Assembly (NCBI RefSeq): GCF_035918095.1
Contig: NZ_CP109137.1
Span: forward strand, 5,954,001 to 6,018,000
Source of the DNA: Streptomyces sp. NBC_01750
GTDB lineage: Bacteria; Actinomycetota; Actinomycetes; Streptomycetales; Streptomycetaceae
DNA: 64,000 nucleotides
Reading direction: 5' to 3'
Shown: piece by piece, positions 34,701 through 43,477 of the stretch
Layout of the letters: every line of letters starts with the position of its first letter
How positions within the stretch are numbered: the first letter of the stretch is position 1
Translations under genes and position numbers: made by a program
The notes under the pieces: model-generated
Told to the model about the DNA's origin: nothing
Database searches by the model: none
Seen by the model: only the letters and a program-made list of their open reading frames with translations

Positions 34701-35035
34701 CGGACGATCCCGAACTGGCGGCCTACGCCTGGTGGTACCGGGCGCTGGCATCCTCGCTCCTCGCCCAGCGCACCGCCTCGCCCCCCAGGCTCAGCGACGC
34801 CGCCGCCTACTTCCGCCGCGCCGCCGCCGAGCCGGGGACCGGCGGCCTGACCGAACGGGCCGTCACGGCCCAGTGGATGAGAGCCACCCGCCTGGAACGC
34901 ACCGCGGGCCCCGAGCGCGCCCTGGAGGAACACCGGGCGGTGCTTCTCATGCTGGTCGCCGCGGACGCGGATGACCTGGAGGCGGCGGGCCTCGTACGCC
35001 AGGAGCTGTCCAGGCTCGGGGCCGCGGGCATCTGA
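31775..35035 (+). CDS. Large vWA-like (SAV_2336-type) protein with C-terminal TPR-like repeats
   Basis: A 1086-residue protein beginning at GTG 31775. Residues ~1-45 form a helical N-terminal domain (ALTALVTRLREAELKPTAEEL) matching the start of Streptomyces SAV_2336-type proteins, followed by a Pro/Ala linker. A vWA-like domain starts near 165: the MIDAS motif DVSSS (D179, S181, S183) lies in LALVMDVSSSNVVW, with LTLVLSDCAGPMW further on. Residues ~385-530 are an alpha-helical segment (AAAQLAVYLSAVPLVLPVM). The last ~500 residues are Ala/Leu/Arg-rich helical pairs resembling TPRs (ERAALYGELAEALLRRWL, VILTALGRQLAERG). It would be the MoxR partner, with the TPR part recruiting targets. Function inferred from context. 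Confidence 0.8.
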   Translation: MKAAHPLPGALTALVTRLREAELKPTAEELADALWLSRFVPAAASRDPGAAPAGPAGPQPVNPAPVDVAKTSAPSSFTPGPVPRTRIDLFGPAQSGGAAGGVPDGGLRRVPVPAAAVLPDALALQRALRPLQRYRPPMRLVRRELDEVATADRAADTGLVVPVLSAVRRREARLALVMDVSSSNVVWKKALDELRQVCERAGAFREIAVHQVREDEPAPAQLGDPTGRQLTLVLSDCAGPMWRSGRMQRLLHIWASTAPVAVVQPLPQHMWRRTHLPARPGLLRRREGPAGRLEFNPQYGGAEGGIPVPVLALRRSSFEAWTQLVAGATGQSLNAAAGLVRSRHEPAVGRARTAWDIDAAERVRAFRRTASPAAAQLAVYLSAVPLVLPVMQLVQRAMLVRSSPDVLAEVLLSGLLRRDDTGPAEDDGGPSYSFLAGVREELLGQLGASSAALVLKHCSEYVETRYGRTVRNFPAMAAAFLAGSVDPRPVVLSSPDSRGLSAFAQVSAQVLRRLGAAERTAPPGRPPGEGPAGLVAQARACLAHFGEYGTVRDLDAAIQLLGSATQAERRTTERAALYGELAEALLRRWLVRPLPEDLREALDAAQNAITGKPQAHLTLAQVLEAMADEVEAGRLSPQLIPEWVRVQTAGKAHDTGLVASVLLSTADTSLTELTDTTPRSEGARLLARTAAAARIRVLRRLAVTGAPYALRGPGRPEDWFTGTLRTALSVVRLLLADEHRESALLIRGGLLLELARHHRGEGPVARDADEQDRIAARAFADRADNDLHAGIDGLDWDAVPQAELCRAWLDYADAIEFAHEDLDDDDRLRILQALDQARRHVGKDEEAEAGCLLRMARVLEQRYASTGGWVHRDSAIAAWTSALPLLPPGDPRRAVILTALGRQLAERGVDKDSAVDVHAAVRALRGAIEETPGGDPELPRRRALLGHAYIERFRAEEAVADLHEADWALGATARGADDPELAAYAWWYRALASSLLAQRTASPPRLSDAAAYFRRAAAEPGTGGLTERAVTAQWMRATRLERTAGPERALEEHRAVLLMLVAADADDLEAAGLVRQELSRLGAAGI

Positions 35036-35145
35036 GCGCGACGAGGTGAGCGCGACAGGCATCCGAGCGTGACAGGCACATGAGCGCGACAGGCCGGGTT
35101 CAGCTCGCGCCGGAGGGCCGGACAGACCGACCTCTCGTCAGGCCA

Positions 35146-35186
35146 AAGGGCCCGGCCCCGCGTCCAGCGCGCGGGGACGGGCCCTT
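35146..35186. terminator. Bidirectional hairpin terminator
   Basis: A 17-position stem with one G/A mismatch (9 bp, mismatch, 7 bp): outer arms 35146-35154 and 35178-35186, inner arms 35156-35162 and 35170-35176, loop 35163-35169. It separates the convergent vWA gene and the 2-oxoglutarate decarboxylase gene. Confidence 0.82.
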
Positions 35187-35206
35187 GGTGACGTACAACC
35201 AACCGG

Positions 35207-38200
35207 TCAGGCCTCGAAGACCTCGTTGACCAGCTGCTGCTGCTCCGCCTGGTGGCGCTTGGCCGAGCCGACCGCCGGGGACGAACCGTGCGGGCGCGAG
35301 ATGCGGCGCAGGCGTTCGCCGTGCGGGATGTCCGCGCCGACTGCCAGGTCCAGGTGATCGATCAGGTTGAGCGCGATGAACGGCCACGCACCCTGGTTCG
35401 CCGGCTCCTCCTGCGCCCACAGGTACTTCTCGGCGTTCGGGAACTTGGCGATCTCCGCCTGGAGCTCGGCACCCGGCAGCGGGTACAGGCGCTCGAGGCG
35501 GATGATCGCGGTGTCCGTGTTGCCGCGCTTGACCCGCTCGGCGTCCAGGTCGTAGTAGACCTTGCCGGTGCAGAAGACGACCTTGCGGACCGCACTCGGG
35601 TCCACCGAGTCGTCGCCGATCACCGGGCGGAAGCCGCCGGTGAGGAACTCCTCCGCCTTCGACGCCGCTGCCTTCAGACGCAGCATCGACTTCGGCGTGA
35701 AGACGATCAGCGGCTTGTGGTGCGGGTTGTGGACCTGCCAGCGCAGCAGGTGGAAGTAGTTCGACGGCAGGGTCGGCATGGCCACCGTCATGTTGTTCTG
35801 CGCGCACATCTGCAGGAAGCGCTCAGGACGGGCGGACGAGTGGTCCGGGCCCTGGCCCTCGTAGCCGTGCGGCAGCAGCAGGGTGACGCCGGAGGTCTGG
35901 CCCCACTTCTGCTCGGCCGAGGAGATGAACTCGTCGACGACGGTCTGCGCGCCGTTGACGAAGTCACCGAACTGCGCCTCCCACATGACCAGCGCGTCCG
36001 CGCGTGCCAGCGAGTAGCCGTACTCGAAGCCCATCGCCGCATACTCGCTCAGCAGCGAGTCGTAGACGTTGAAACGGGCCTGGTCCTCGGTGAGGTACTG
36101 CAGCGGGGTGTAGTCCTCGCCGGTCTCCTGGTCCACCAGCACCGCGTGGCGCTGGCCGAACGTGCCACGCCGGGTGTCCTGGCCGGACAGCCGGACCGGG
36201 GTGCCCTCCATCAGCAGCGAGCCGATGGCGAGCGTCTCGCCCATGCCCCAGTCGATCGTGCCGTCCTCCACCGATGCCGCACGGCGCTGCATCTGCGGCA
36301 TCAGACGAGGGTGGACCGTGATCCGGTCGGGGATGTTGACCTGGGACTCGGCGATCCGCTTCACGACCTCCTGGGAGACCGCGGTGGTGACAGTCACCGG
36401 GAACTCGGCCTGAGCGTCCGGGACATGCGCCGGGGACGGCTGGCTGGTGGCCTCGCGGACCTCCGCGAAGACCTTCTCCAGCTGGCCCTGGAAGTCCTGG
36501 AGCGCCTGCTCCGCCTCTTCCAGCGTGATGTCGCCGCGACCGATCAGCGACTCGGTGTAGAGCTTGCGCACCGAGCGCTTCTTGTCGATCAGGTTGTACA
36601 TCTGCGGGTTGGTGAACTGCGGGTTGTCGCCCTCGTTGTGACCGCGGCGGCGGTAGCAGATGAGGTCGATCACGACGTCCTTGTTGAACGTCTGGCGGAA
36701 CTCGAAGGCGAGCCGCGCCACGCGGACCACGGCCTCCGGGTCGTCGCCGTTCACATGGAAGATCGGCGCCTCGATCATGCGGGCCACATCGGTCGCGTAC
36801 ATCGACGAACGCGAGGACTCCGGGGAGGCGGTGAAGCCGACCTGGTTGTTGATGACGATGTGGACCGTGCCGCCGGTGCGGTAGCCGCGCAGCTGGGACA
36901 TGTTCAGCGTCTCGGCGACGACACCCTGGCCGGCGAAGGCCGCGTCACCGTGCAGGGCGACGGGCAGGACCGTGAAGTCCGTACCGCCCTTGTTGATGAC
37001 GTCCTGCTTGGCGCGGGCGACACCCTCGAGCACCGGGTCGACGGCCTCGAGGTGGGAGGGGTTGGCGACCAGCGAGACCTTGATCTGCTCGCCGTCCAGC
37101 CCCGTGAAGGTGCCGTTGGCGCCCAGGTGGTACTTCACGTCGCCGGAGCCGTGCATCGACTTCGGGTCGAGGTTGCCCTCGAACTCCCGGAAGATCTGCG
37201 CGTACGACTTGCCGACGATGTTCGCGAGGACGTTCAGCCGGCCGCGGTGGGCCATGCCGATGACGACCTCGTCCAGGCGCGACTCGGCGGCCGAGTCGAT
37301 GACCGCGTCGAGCAGCGGGATGACGGACTCGCCGCCCTCGAGCGAGAACCGCTTCTGACCGACGTACTTGGTCTGCAGGAAGGTCTCGAAGGCCTCGGCG
37401 GCGTTGAGGCGACGCAGGATCCGCAGCTGCTCCTCGCGCTCGGGCTTGGTGTGCCCGCGCTCGACCCGGTCCTGGATCCACTTGCGCTGCTTCGGGTCCT
37501 GGATGTGCATGAACTCGATGCCGGTGGTGCGGCAGTACGAGTCGCGCAGCACGCCCAGCACGTCACGCAGCTTCATCAGGGACTTGCCGGAGAAGCCGCC
37601 GACGGCGAACTCGCGCTCCAGGTCCCACAGCGTGAGGCCGTGCTCGGTGATGTCCAGGTCGGGGTGCTTGCGCTGGCGGTACTCCAGCGGGTCGGTGTCG
37701 GCCATGACATGGCCGCGGACCCGGTAGGAGTGGATCAGCTCGAAGACACGCGCCGCCTTGGTGACGTCGTCGTCGTGCGAGGCGTCGATGTCCCTGAGCC
37801 AGCGGACCGGCTCGTAGGGGATGCGCAGCGCCTCGAAGATCTCGTCGTAGAAGCCGTGCTCACCGAGCAGCAGGTTCGCGACGATACGGAGGAACTCGCC
37901 CGACGCGGCACCCTGGATGACGCGGTGGTCGTACGTCGAGGTGAGGGTCATCACCTTCGAGATGCCCAGCTTGTTCAGGGTGTCCTGCGAGGTGCCCTGG
38001 AACTCGGCCGGGTAGTCCATCGAGCCGACGCCCATGATGACCGACTGGCCGGGCATCAGACGCGGGACCGAGTGGACGGTGCCGAGGCCGCCCGGGTTGG
38101 TGAGGGAGACAGTCACGCCCGTGAAGTCGTCCATCGTGAGCTTGTTGTTGCGGGCGCGGCGGACGATGTCCTCGTACGCCTGCCAGAACTCGAAGAAGTT

Positions 38201-39031
38201 GAGGGTGTCGGCCTTCCTGATGCCGGCGACGACCAGCTGGCGGTCGCCGTTCGGCTTCACCAGGTCGATGGCCAGACCGAAGTTCACATGGTCCGGCTTG
38301 ACCAGGGTCGGCTTGCCGTCCTTCTCCGTGAAGGAGTAGTTCATCGACGGCATGGCCTTGATGGCCTGCACCATCGCGAAGCCGATGAGGTGGGTGAAGG
38401 AGACCTTCCCGCCCCGGGCGCGCTTGAGGTGGTTGTTGATGACGATGCGGTTGTCGAACAGCAGCTTCACCGGGACGGCGCGGACGGACGTGGCCGTCGG
38501 CATATCCAGCGAGGCGTTCATGTTCTTGGCGACCGCGGCGGACGGGCCGCGCAGCGTCACGTACTCGGGCCCGGCCGGGGCCTCGGTGGCCGGGGCAGCG
38601 GCGGCCTCGGCCGGCTTGGCGGCGGCCGGGGCGGGCTTCGCGGGCGCCGGAGCGGCGGCCGCGGGCTTCTCCGGGGCGGCGGGCGCGGCTGCGGCAGGGG
38701 CCGGAGCGGCGGGTGCCGGTGCCGGGGCCGCCGGTGCCGGGGCTGCCGGCTTCGTGGCCGGGGCGGGCGACGGCGCGGCCTGCGGCGTGGTCACCGCAGC
38801 CCCCGCGGCTGCGGCACCCTCGGGCTTGTCCGCCGTGCCGGAGGTGGTACCCGGCTTGTAGTCGGCGAAGAAGTCCCACCAGGCACGGTCGACCGAATTG
38901 GGGTCCTGGAGGTACTGCTGGTAGATCTCGTCGACGAGCCACTCATTGGGCCCGAACGCGGCGGCAGGGTTCTTACCCTGCCCGCCTTGGTCGGTCGAGA
39001 TGCTCGAGTTACTGGGGGACTGAGACGACAC
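35207..39031 (-). CDS. kgd: Multifunctional 2-oxoglutarate decarboxylase / dehydrogenase E1 with succinyltransferase domain
   Basis: A ~1274-residue TCA-cycle enzyme of the actinobacterial Kgd/SucA type. N-terminal [17 protein letters not shown] binding segment, a ~100-residue Ala/Pro linker, then an E2-like succinyltransferase domain (~130-370) with the catalytic His in [15 protein letters not shown]. The ThDP-dependent E1 part follows, with [25 protein letters not shown] and [14 protein letters not shown]. It decarboxylates 2-oxoglutarate and passes succinyl to CoA with lipoylated E2 partners encoded elsewhere. The start is uncertain: GTG 39031 (SSQSPSNSS...) fits relatives, but GTG 39058 is in frame and adds nine residues. 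No gene is embedded on the opposite strand despite a long open frame there. Confidence 0.95.
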   Translation of the reverse strand: MSSQSPSNSSISTDQGGQGKNPAAAFGPNEWLVDEIYQQYLQDPNSVDRAWWDFFADYKPGTTSGTADKPEGAAAAGAAVTTPQAAPSPAPATKPAAPAPAAPAPAPAAPAPAAAAPAAPEKPAAAAPAPAKPAPAAAKPAEAAAAPATEAPAGPEYVTLRGPSAAVAKNMNASLDMPTATSVRAVPVKLLFDNRIVINNHLKRARGGKVSFTHLIGFAMVQAIKAMPSMNYSFTEKDGKPTLVKPDHVNFGLAIDLVKPNGDRQLVVAGIRKADTLNFFEFWQAYEDIVRRARNNKLTMDDFTGVTVSLTNPGGLGTVHSVPRLMPGQSVIMGVGSMDYPAEFQGTSQDTLNKLGISKVMTLTSTYDHRVIQGAASGEFLRIVANLLLGEHGFYDEIFEALRIPYEPVRWLRDIDASHDDDVTKAARVFELIHSYRVRGHVMADTDPLEYRQRKHPDLDITEHGLTLWDLEREFAVGGFSGKSLMKLRDVLGVLRDSYCRTTGIEFMHIQDPKQRKWIQDRVERGHTKPEREEQLRILRRLNAAEAFETFLQTKYVGQKRFSLEGGESVIPLLDAVIDSAAESRLDEVVIGMAHRGRLNVLANIVGKSYAQIFREFEGNLDPKSMHGSGDVKYHLGANGTFTGLDGEQIKVSLVANPSHLEAVDPVLEGVARAKQDVINKGGTDFTVLPVALHGDAAFAGQGVVAETLNMSQLRGYRTGGTVHIVINNQVGFTASPESSRSSMYATDVARMIEAPIFHVNGDDPEAVVRVARLAFEFRQTFNKDVVIDLICYRRRGHNEGDNPQFTNPQMYNLIDKKRSVRKLYTESLIGRGDITLEEAEQALQDFQGQLEKVFAEVREATSQPSPAHVPDAQAEFPVTVTTAVSQEVVKRIAESQVNIPDRITVHPRLMPQMQRRAASVEDGTIDWGMGETLAIGSLLMEGTPVRLSGQDTRRGTFGQRHAVLVDQETGEDYTPLQYLTEDQARFNVYDSLLSEYAAMGFEYGYSLARADALVMWEAQFGDFVNGAQTVVDEFISSAEQKWGQTSGVTLLLPHGYEGQGPDHSSARPERFLQMCAQNNMTVAMPTLPSNYFHLLRWQVHNPHHKPLIVFTPKSMLRLKAAASKAEEFLTGGFRPVIGDDSVDPSAVRKVVFCTGKVYYDLDAERVKRGNTDTAIIRLERLYPLPGAELQAEIAKFPNAEKYLWAQEEPANQGAWPFIALNLIDHLDLAVGADIPHGERLRRISRPHGSSPAVGSAKRHQAEQQQLVNEVFEA

Positions 39032-39321
39032 GGCGGTAACCGCCCTCTTCCGCTTCACAAGGTGATGGACAGCGGAAATAAAGGCTACGCCTCCCTGGCC
39101 GAGAGGTGCAGGCGGGGCGGGCCATCGTCGCGCAAGTCACACCGAAGGGCGGGTTTCGGGGCTGTGAATGGCGGGAAACAAGCACAGTTCCGCTTCGCCA
39201 CGGGTATGCCACACCGCGGCTGCGACCCGTAGGCCCGCACCCCGGACGACGTTCTGGCCCGTTATTGGCCACGCCCTCACTCCGTACACGCAGAATGCGT
39301 GCTTCCGGTTCGAACCCTACG

Positions 39322-40437
39322 TCAACCGCGTGCCGCCCGGATGCCCGGGAGGGTGACCTGGATCCGGCAGCCCCGGGAGGATTCGGCCACCCCGATGCGC
39401 CCGCCGTGCAGATCCACCGCCCAGCGCGCGATCGCGAGGCCCAGGCCCGTACCGCCGTCGCTGCCCGGTCCATGAGGTGAGATGACGCTGCCGCGGTTGA
39501 AGCGCTCGAAGACCCGGTGGCGCTCCGGCTCCGGGATGCCGGGGCCCTCGTCGAGCACTTCCAGGTCGAGGGACTCCGGCCGGGGGCCGCGCCTGGCCCG
39601 TACGGTCACGCGGCCGTGCGGCGGGGAGTGCTTGACGGCGTTGTCGATCAGATTGGCCACCACCTGGTGCAGCCGCTCGGCGTCCGCGTGCGCGGTCAGC
39701 TCGGGCGGTGACACATCCAGATGCAGATGCACGTCCGTACGCGTGTGGTTGCCCGACCCGGAGGTGAGACTCCGCTGGGCGGCGGCCAGACTGGCCTCCT
39801 TCAGCACACCGGAGAGGTACGGCCAGACCTCGAAGCGGCGGGCCCGCAGCGTGACGACGCCGTTGTCGAGCCGGGACAGGTCGAGGAGTGTCTCCACCAG
39901 GCGGCCCAGGCGCTCTATCTGTTTGAGCGCGGTGCGCATGGTCTCCGGGTCGGCGGCCGACACGCCGTCCACGACGTTCTCGAGCACGGCGCGCAGCGCG
40001 GCGATCGGCGTGCGCAGCTCGTGAGAGACATTCGCGACCAGCTCCTTGCGGTGCTGGTCCACGGCCTCCAGATCGTCGGCCATGCGATTGATGGTGGAGG
40101 CCAGGTCGCCGAGCTCGTCACGGCGGTCGGCACCGCTCACCCGGCGGGTGAAGTCGCCGTGCGATATGCCCTTGGCGACGGTGTTCATCTCATCCAGCGG
40201 CGCGGTCAGGCTGTGCGCCACGAACTGGGTGATCAGAAGGGTCGCTATCACCGAGAACACCGTGATGAAACGGATCTCGGTCTGGGTGCGCAGGGCGACC
40301 ACCAGCAGACCGGTGGTGATGAAGACCGAGACGACGACGAGGGTCCCGAGCTTGGTCTTGATCGAGATCGAGATGGAATCGGAGCCCATCCGGCTCCGGC
40401 GGCCGCGCAGCCCGTTCCAGGGCCGCAGCCGTCTCAT
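39322..40437 (-). CDS. HAMP-domain sensor histidine kinase
   Basis: A 371-residue kinase. Two membrane helices (~31-49 and ~56-76) are separated by only a few residues, so there is no real extracytoplasmic sensor. HAMP domain about 75-125, HisKA with phospho-acceptor H139 in ANVSHELRTPIAALRAV, and HATPase_c with NLIDNAVKHSPPHG (N box), EVLDEGPGIP (G1) and GGTGLGLAIARW (G2). It lies 10 bp after the response-regulator gene and is co-transcribed with it. Stimulus unknown; the topology suggests sensing within the membrane or via HAMP. Confidence 0.92.
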   Translation of the reverse strand: MRRLRPWNGLRGRRSRMGSDSISISIKTKLGTLVVVSVFITTGLLVVALRTQTEIRFITVFSVIATLLITQFVAHSLTAPLDEMNTVAKGISHGDFTRRVSGADRRDELGDLASTINRMADDLEAVDQHRKELVANVSHELRTPIAALRAVLENVVDGVSAADPETMRTALKQIERLGRLVETLLDLSRLDNGVVTLRARRFEVWPYLSGVLKEASLAAAQRSLTSGSGNHTRTDVHLHLDVSPPELTAHADAERLHQVVANLIDNAVKHSPPHGRVTVRARRGPRPESLDLEVLDEGPGIPEPERHRVFERFNRGSVISPHGPGSDGGTGLGLAIARWAVDLHGGRIGVAESSRGCRIQVTLPGIRAARG

Positions 40438-40447
40438 GGCCGCCGCC

Positions 40448-41185
40448 TCATGGTGCCGGCGTCTCCAGTGCGTAGCCGACGCCGTGGACGGTACGGATCC
40501 GCTCCGCGCCGATCTTGCGGCGCAGGGCCTTGATGTGGCTGTCGACGGTCCGGGTGCCCGAGGCGTCGGCCCAGTCCCACACCTCCGCGAGCAGCTGCTC
40601 GCGGGAGAGGACCGCGCGCGGCGTGTTCGCCAGGCAGACCAGCAGGTCGAACTCGGTGGGTGTGAGATGTACGTCCTCGCCGCGCACCCGGACCCGGCGC
40701 TGGGCGTGGTCGATCTCCAGCTCGCCGAGGCGGAGGATCCCGCTGCGCGGTGTCACCGCGGCGAGCGCGGCGCGCTCCACCCGGCGCAGCAGCACATGCA
40801 CCCTCGCCGCGAGCTCCCGCATCGAGAACGGCTTGGTCATGTAGTCGTCCGCGCCGACACCGAGGCCGACCAGCATGTCGGTCTCGTCGTCGCGCGCCGT
40901 GAGCATCAGCACCGGGACGGGACGCGTCGACTGGACCCGGCGGCAGACCTCGAGGCCGTCGAAGCCCGGCAGCATCACATCGAGAACCATCAGATCGGGT
41001 TGCCAGGCCTCGGCCGCGTCGACGGCGGCAGGGCCGTCCACGGCCGTCTGCACCAGAAAGCCCTCTGCCCGTAGACGCGCGGCGATGGCGTCGACGATCG
41101 TCGCGTCGTCCTCGACGACCAGCACCCGGCGCTGGGCGCCGGGTGTGGCCGCGACGCCGTTGTGCGTGGTGTGTGTCTGCTCCAT
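40448..41185 (-). CDS. OmpR-family response regulator
   Basis: A 245-residue regulator. Receiver domain ~20-135 with acidic pocket VVEDDATI, phospho-acceptor D69 (LMVLDVMLPG), Thr in LMLTARDDE and Lys in DDYMTKPFSM. The C-terminal winged helix (~150-240) has LTPTEFDLLVCLANTP and TRTVDSHIKALRRKIG. ATG 41185 is chosen because the receiver begins 20 residues later; the open frame extends to 41395 but overlaps the neighbouring gene. First gene of the two-component operon. A small inverted repeat GTAAG-GGCT-CTTAC (41265-41278) upstream may be an operator. Confidence 0.93.
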   Translation of the reverse strand: MEQTHTTHNGVAATPGAQRRVLVVEDDATIVDAIAARLRAEGFLVQTAVDGPAAVDAAEAWQPDLMVLDVMLPGFDGLEVCRRVQSTRPVPVLMLTARDDETDMLVGLGVGADDYMTKPFSMRELAARVHVLLRRVERAALAAVTPRSGILRLGELEIDHAQRRVRVRGEDVHLTPTEFDLLVCLANTPRAVLSREQLLAEVWDWADASGTRTVDSHIKALRRKIGAERIRTVHGVGYALETPAP

Positions 41186-41288
41186 CGCCCCGCCCCTGTA
41201 CGCGTTCTCGCGAGCTGCATCCTGATGCGGATGCCGAATTAGATGCCGTGTGTAGGTCAGCAGCGTAAGGGCTCTTACCTCGTCCCGG

Positions 41289-41966
41289 CTACGCAGGGCG
41301 AACAGCGAGATGGACCACGTCGGGTACTCCTCGGGCAACCCGGATCTCTTCGGTTGTAACCCCGGTGAATCCGGCATTCCGCAACGCATCCTCAAACGCG
41401 GAGGAGGGTTGCGCGGACCAGACGGCGAGGATTCCGCCCGGCTCCAACCGGCCCTGGCAGGCGGCGAGTCCGGCCGGTGAGTAGAGGGTTTCGTTGTCGT
41501 CGGTGACGGTCCAGTCGGGTCCGTTGTCGATGTCGAGACAGAGGGCGTCGTAGCGGTCCGTAGTGGTGCACAGATACGTGACGAGATCCGTGTGCAGGAT
41601 CACGCTGCGGGGATCGGCGAGGGCGTCGCCGGAGATCGCGGCAAGGGGTCCCGTGCGGTGCCAGTCGATGATCGCCTGCTCGCGCTCGACGACGGCGATT
41701 CGGCGCCAGCGGGGGTTCGCCGCGGCACGGGCCAGCGAGAAGCCGACGCCGAGACCGCCGATGAGCACGGACGGTGCGGGGTGGTCGGCGAGCGCGTCGA
41801 GGGCCGCGTCGACGAGCAGGCGCTCGGAGCGGCCGTCGGAGGTGTCCATCAGGAAGCACCCGTTGGCGATGATCTCGTGATGTTCGCCATGCTGCCGCAG
41901 TGCGACCTCTCCGTGCGGCCCCTCGCGCCGGTCGAGGATGACGGGGCCGTCGGTATGGAGCGGCAT
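41289..41966 (-). CDS. Spermidine synthase-like methyltransferase-fold protein
   Basis: A 225-residue protein with the polyamine-synthase/Rossmann fold: MDTSDGRSERLLVDAAL, the nucleotide-binding stretch VLIGGLGVGFSLARA, VAVVEREQAIIDWH and YDALCLDIDNGPDW. It is shorter than true spermidine synthases and lacks a clear N-terminal beta-barrel. A general SAM or decarboxy-SAM-dependent enzyme is therefore as likely as polyamine synthesis. It lies 103 bp upstream of the response-regulator gene on the same strand and could be transcribed with it. Confidence 0.8.
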   Translation of the reverse strand: MPLHTDGPVILDRREGPHGEVALRQHGEHHEIIANGCFLMDTSDGRSERLLVDAALDALADHPAPSVLIGGLGVGFSLARAAANPRWRRIAVVEREQAIIDWHRTGPLAAISGDALADPRSVILHTDLVTYLCTTTDRYDALCLDIDNGPDWTVTDDNETLYSPAGLAACQGRLEPGGILAVWSAQPSSAFEDALRNAGFTGVTTEEIRVARGVPDVVHLAVRPA

Positions 41967-42565
41967 GGCGGTGACCTCCGGACAATTGGTCTCCCCACGG
42001 GAGGCGGGGAGTGGTCGGACGCGTTGCGGTGGCCATGTTCGCGGGACGGGGCGAGAGGGACAAATGCTTTCCTGGCCGGTGAGTTCGTGCCCGGCGGCCT
42101 ACCGCGCCTCGCGGCGGGACCCGCGCCCTGCGCACAGCGCCGCTCCCGCCGCCGCCGCCCACGCCGCGGGCTGCCGGCCCGGTTGCACGGGCCGGGCCCG
42201 CACCGCGGCCCGGCCGCCGGGGACGCCGGGCGCACCCGGGCGGATCGCGTGACGTACGCGAACGCCGGCAGTCGGCTCAGCCGGCGCCGACCAGGGCCGC
42301 CGAGGCCGTGGCGATGCCCACCGTCCCAGGGTATTGCGCGCCGTCGCAGGCGCACGGAACTCCGCCGTGTGCCCGGGCACTGCCGGTCAACGGCCGGATC
42401 CACAGGGGCTGCAGCCGGATCACAGCCCGCTCGGCATGACCTGACGTGCGCACGACGCCCGAGGTGGGGACAAGGTTGCCTCATGTGGCGCAGGTCATAG
42501 ACGGGGGTGAAGGTGATCGCGTTGGGTGGGGGTTCGTTCGGGGCTTGACGAGAGGGGCCTGACGC
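41967..42565. other. Intergenic region, extremely G/C-rich, no supported gene
   Basis: About 600 bp between the spermidine-synthase-like gene and the rhomboid-like gene. Several frames stay open on both strands, but their translations are Ala/Arg/Pro-rich without recognisable domains, and none has a good start site. A decayed gene at 42090-42300 on the minus strand cannot be excluded. The segment near 42440-42540 is likely to hold the rhomboid-like gene's promoter. Confidence 0.4.
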
Positions 42566-43348
42566 GTGGAACAGCTGACGACGCGCGATCCGCTCACGGG
42601 CCAGGAGCTGCTCGGCGGCATCCCGACCCAGCGCGCGGCGCCGACGCGGGTGGCGACGCCCGCCCTCCCGTCCCCGCCCGCGCCCGCCCCGTGCCTGACG
42701 CCGCCTCTGTGGCGGCAAGCGCTCCAGCTGCTGCCCACGCCGACCGGGACACCCTTCACCTTCTGCTACGTCCTCGTCCTGCTCGCCACCTCGCTCTTCG
42801 CGCAGTACGGAGACCCTGCCACCGTCTCCTCGCTGCTCCGCGGCTCCAGCACCGATGTCGCCCACCTGGCGGACACGCCCCTGCTCGTTCTCGGCGCCAG
42901 CGCGCTGTGGGTCGCGGGCGGCCTGCTGGGCCCGTACGCCATCGCCTTCCTCTTCACGCTCACCGCGCTGGAACGCCGCATCGGCGGCCGGCGCGCCGCC
43001 GGAGTCTTCCTGGCGGGCCATGTCGCCGCGACGCTGGCCACCGAGATACCGGTCGCCGTCTCGGTGCTGACCGGACATCTGCCCGCCAGCTCCCTGCACC
43101 GCCTCGACTACGGCATCAGCTTCGGTCTGATGGCGAGCATCGGTGCCCTGGCCGGACTGCTCCGCCCGGTGGCTCGCGCGACGCTGCTCGGCTTTGTGTC
43201 CCTGATGCTCGTCCAGGACCTGCTGGCCCTCGAGGACCCGCTCACCAACTGGGGTCATCCGCTGGCGCTGTTGGCCGGAATCGTCTGCTGGCCCGCGGTG
43301 CGCCGCGCCTCGGCGCGACGGAAAGAGTCCGTGCTCCACGGCCGGTGA
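42566..43348 (+). CDS. Rhomboid-like membrane protein
   Basis: A 260-residue membrane protein. A Pro-rich cytoplasmic N-terminus (~1-50) is followed by about six helices starting FTFCYVLVLLATSLFAQYGD. The candidate catalytic Ser lies in DYGISFGLMASIG and a His in NWGHPLALLAGI, matching the Ser-His dyad positions of rhomboid proteases, so it may be an active intramembrane protease of the divergent actinobacterial branch. GTG 42566 follows GAGGGG. The stop codon overlaps the start of a small VOC-like remnant. Confidence 0.78.
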   Translation: MEQLTTRDPLTGQELLGGIPTQRAAPTRVATPALPSPPAPAPCLTPPLWRQALQLLPTPTGTPFTFCYVLVLLATSLFAQYGDPATVSSLLRGSSTDVAHLADTPLLVLGASALWVAGGLLGPYAIAFLFTLTALERRIGGRRAAGVFLAGHVAATLATEIPVAVSVLTGHLPASSLHRLDYGISFGLMASIGALAGLLRPVARATLLGFVSLMLVQDLLALEDPLTNWGHPLALLAGIVCWPAVRRASARRKESVLHGR

Positions 43349-43461
43349 GCATCGAGGGCGGCGCAGGCCCCGAGGTGCCGTGCCGGAGCGGCGGAGTGCC
43401 GTCGATGTCCCTCCTCCGCGATCCGGACGGCAATTCGCTCCGGATCGTCGGGCGCGGCTGA
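43345..43461 (+). pseudogene. Remnant of a glyoxalase/VOC-family gene
   Basis: The last codons of this 38-codon frame read MSLLRDPDGNSLRIVGRG, the typical C-terminal strand of glyoxalase/bleomycin-resistance (VOC) proteins, where the DPDGN turn carries the last metal-ligand region. Nothing resembling the rest of a VOC domain precedes it; the frame runs back into the rhomboid-like gene in another phase. It is interpreted as the 3' stub of a deleted gene. Confidence 0.5.
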
Positions 43462-43477
43462 CCGCCTCGGTGAGCGG

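Noticed and set aside
35252..39232. A 1326-codon open frame on the plus strand
   Set aside because: It is exactly antisense to the 2-oxoglutarate decarboxylase gene; the translation is Val/Leu/Arg/Gly-rich with no domain. Long antisense frames are expected in G/C-rich coding DNA.
42099..42380. A minus-strand gene in the 42-kb gap
   Set aside because: Open frame but Ala/Arg/Pro-rich, with no start site or family resemblance.
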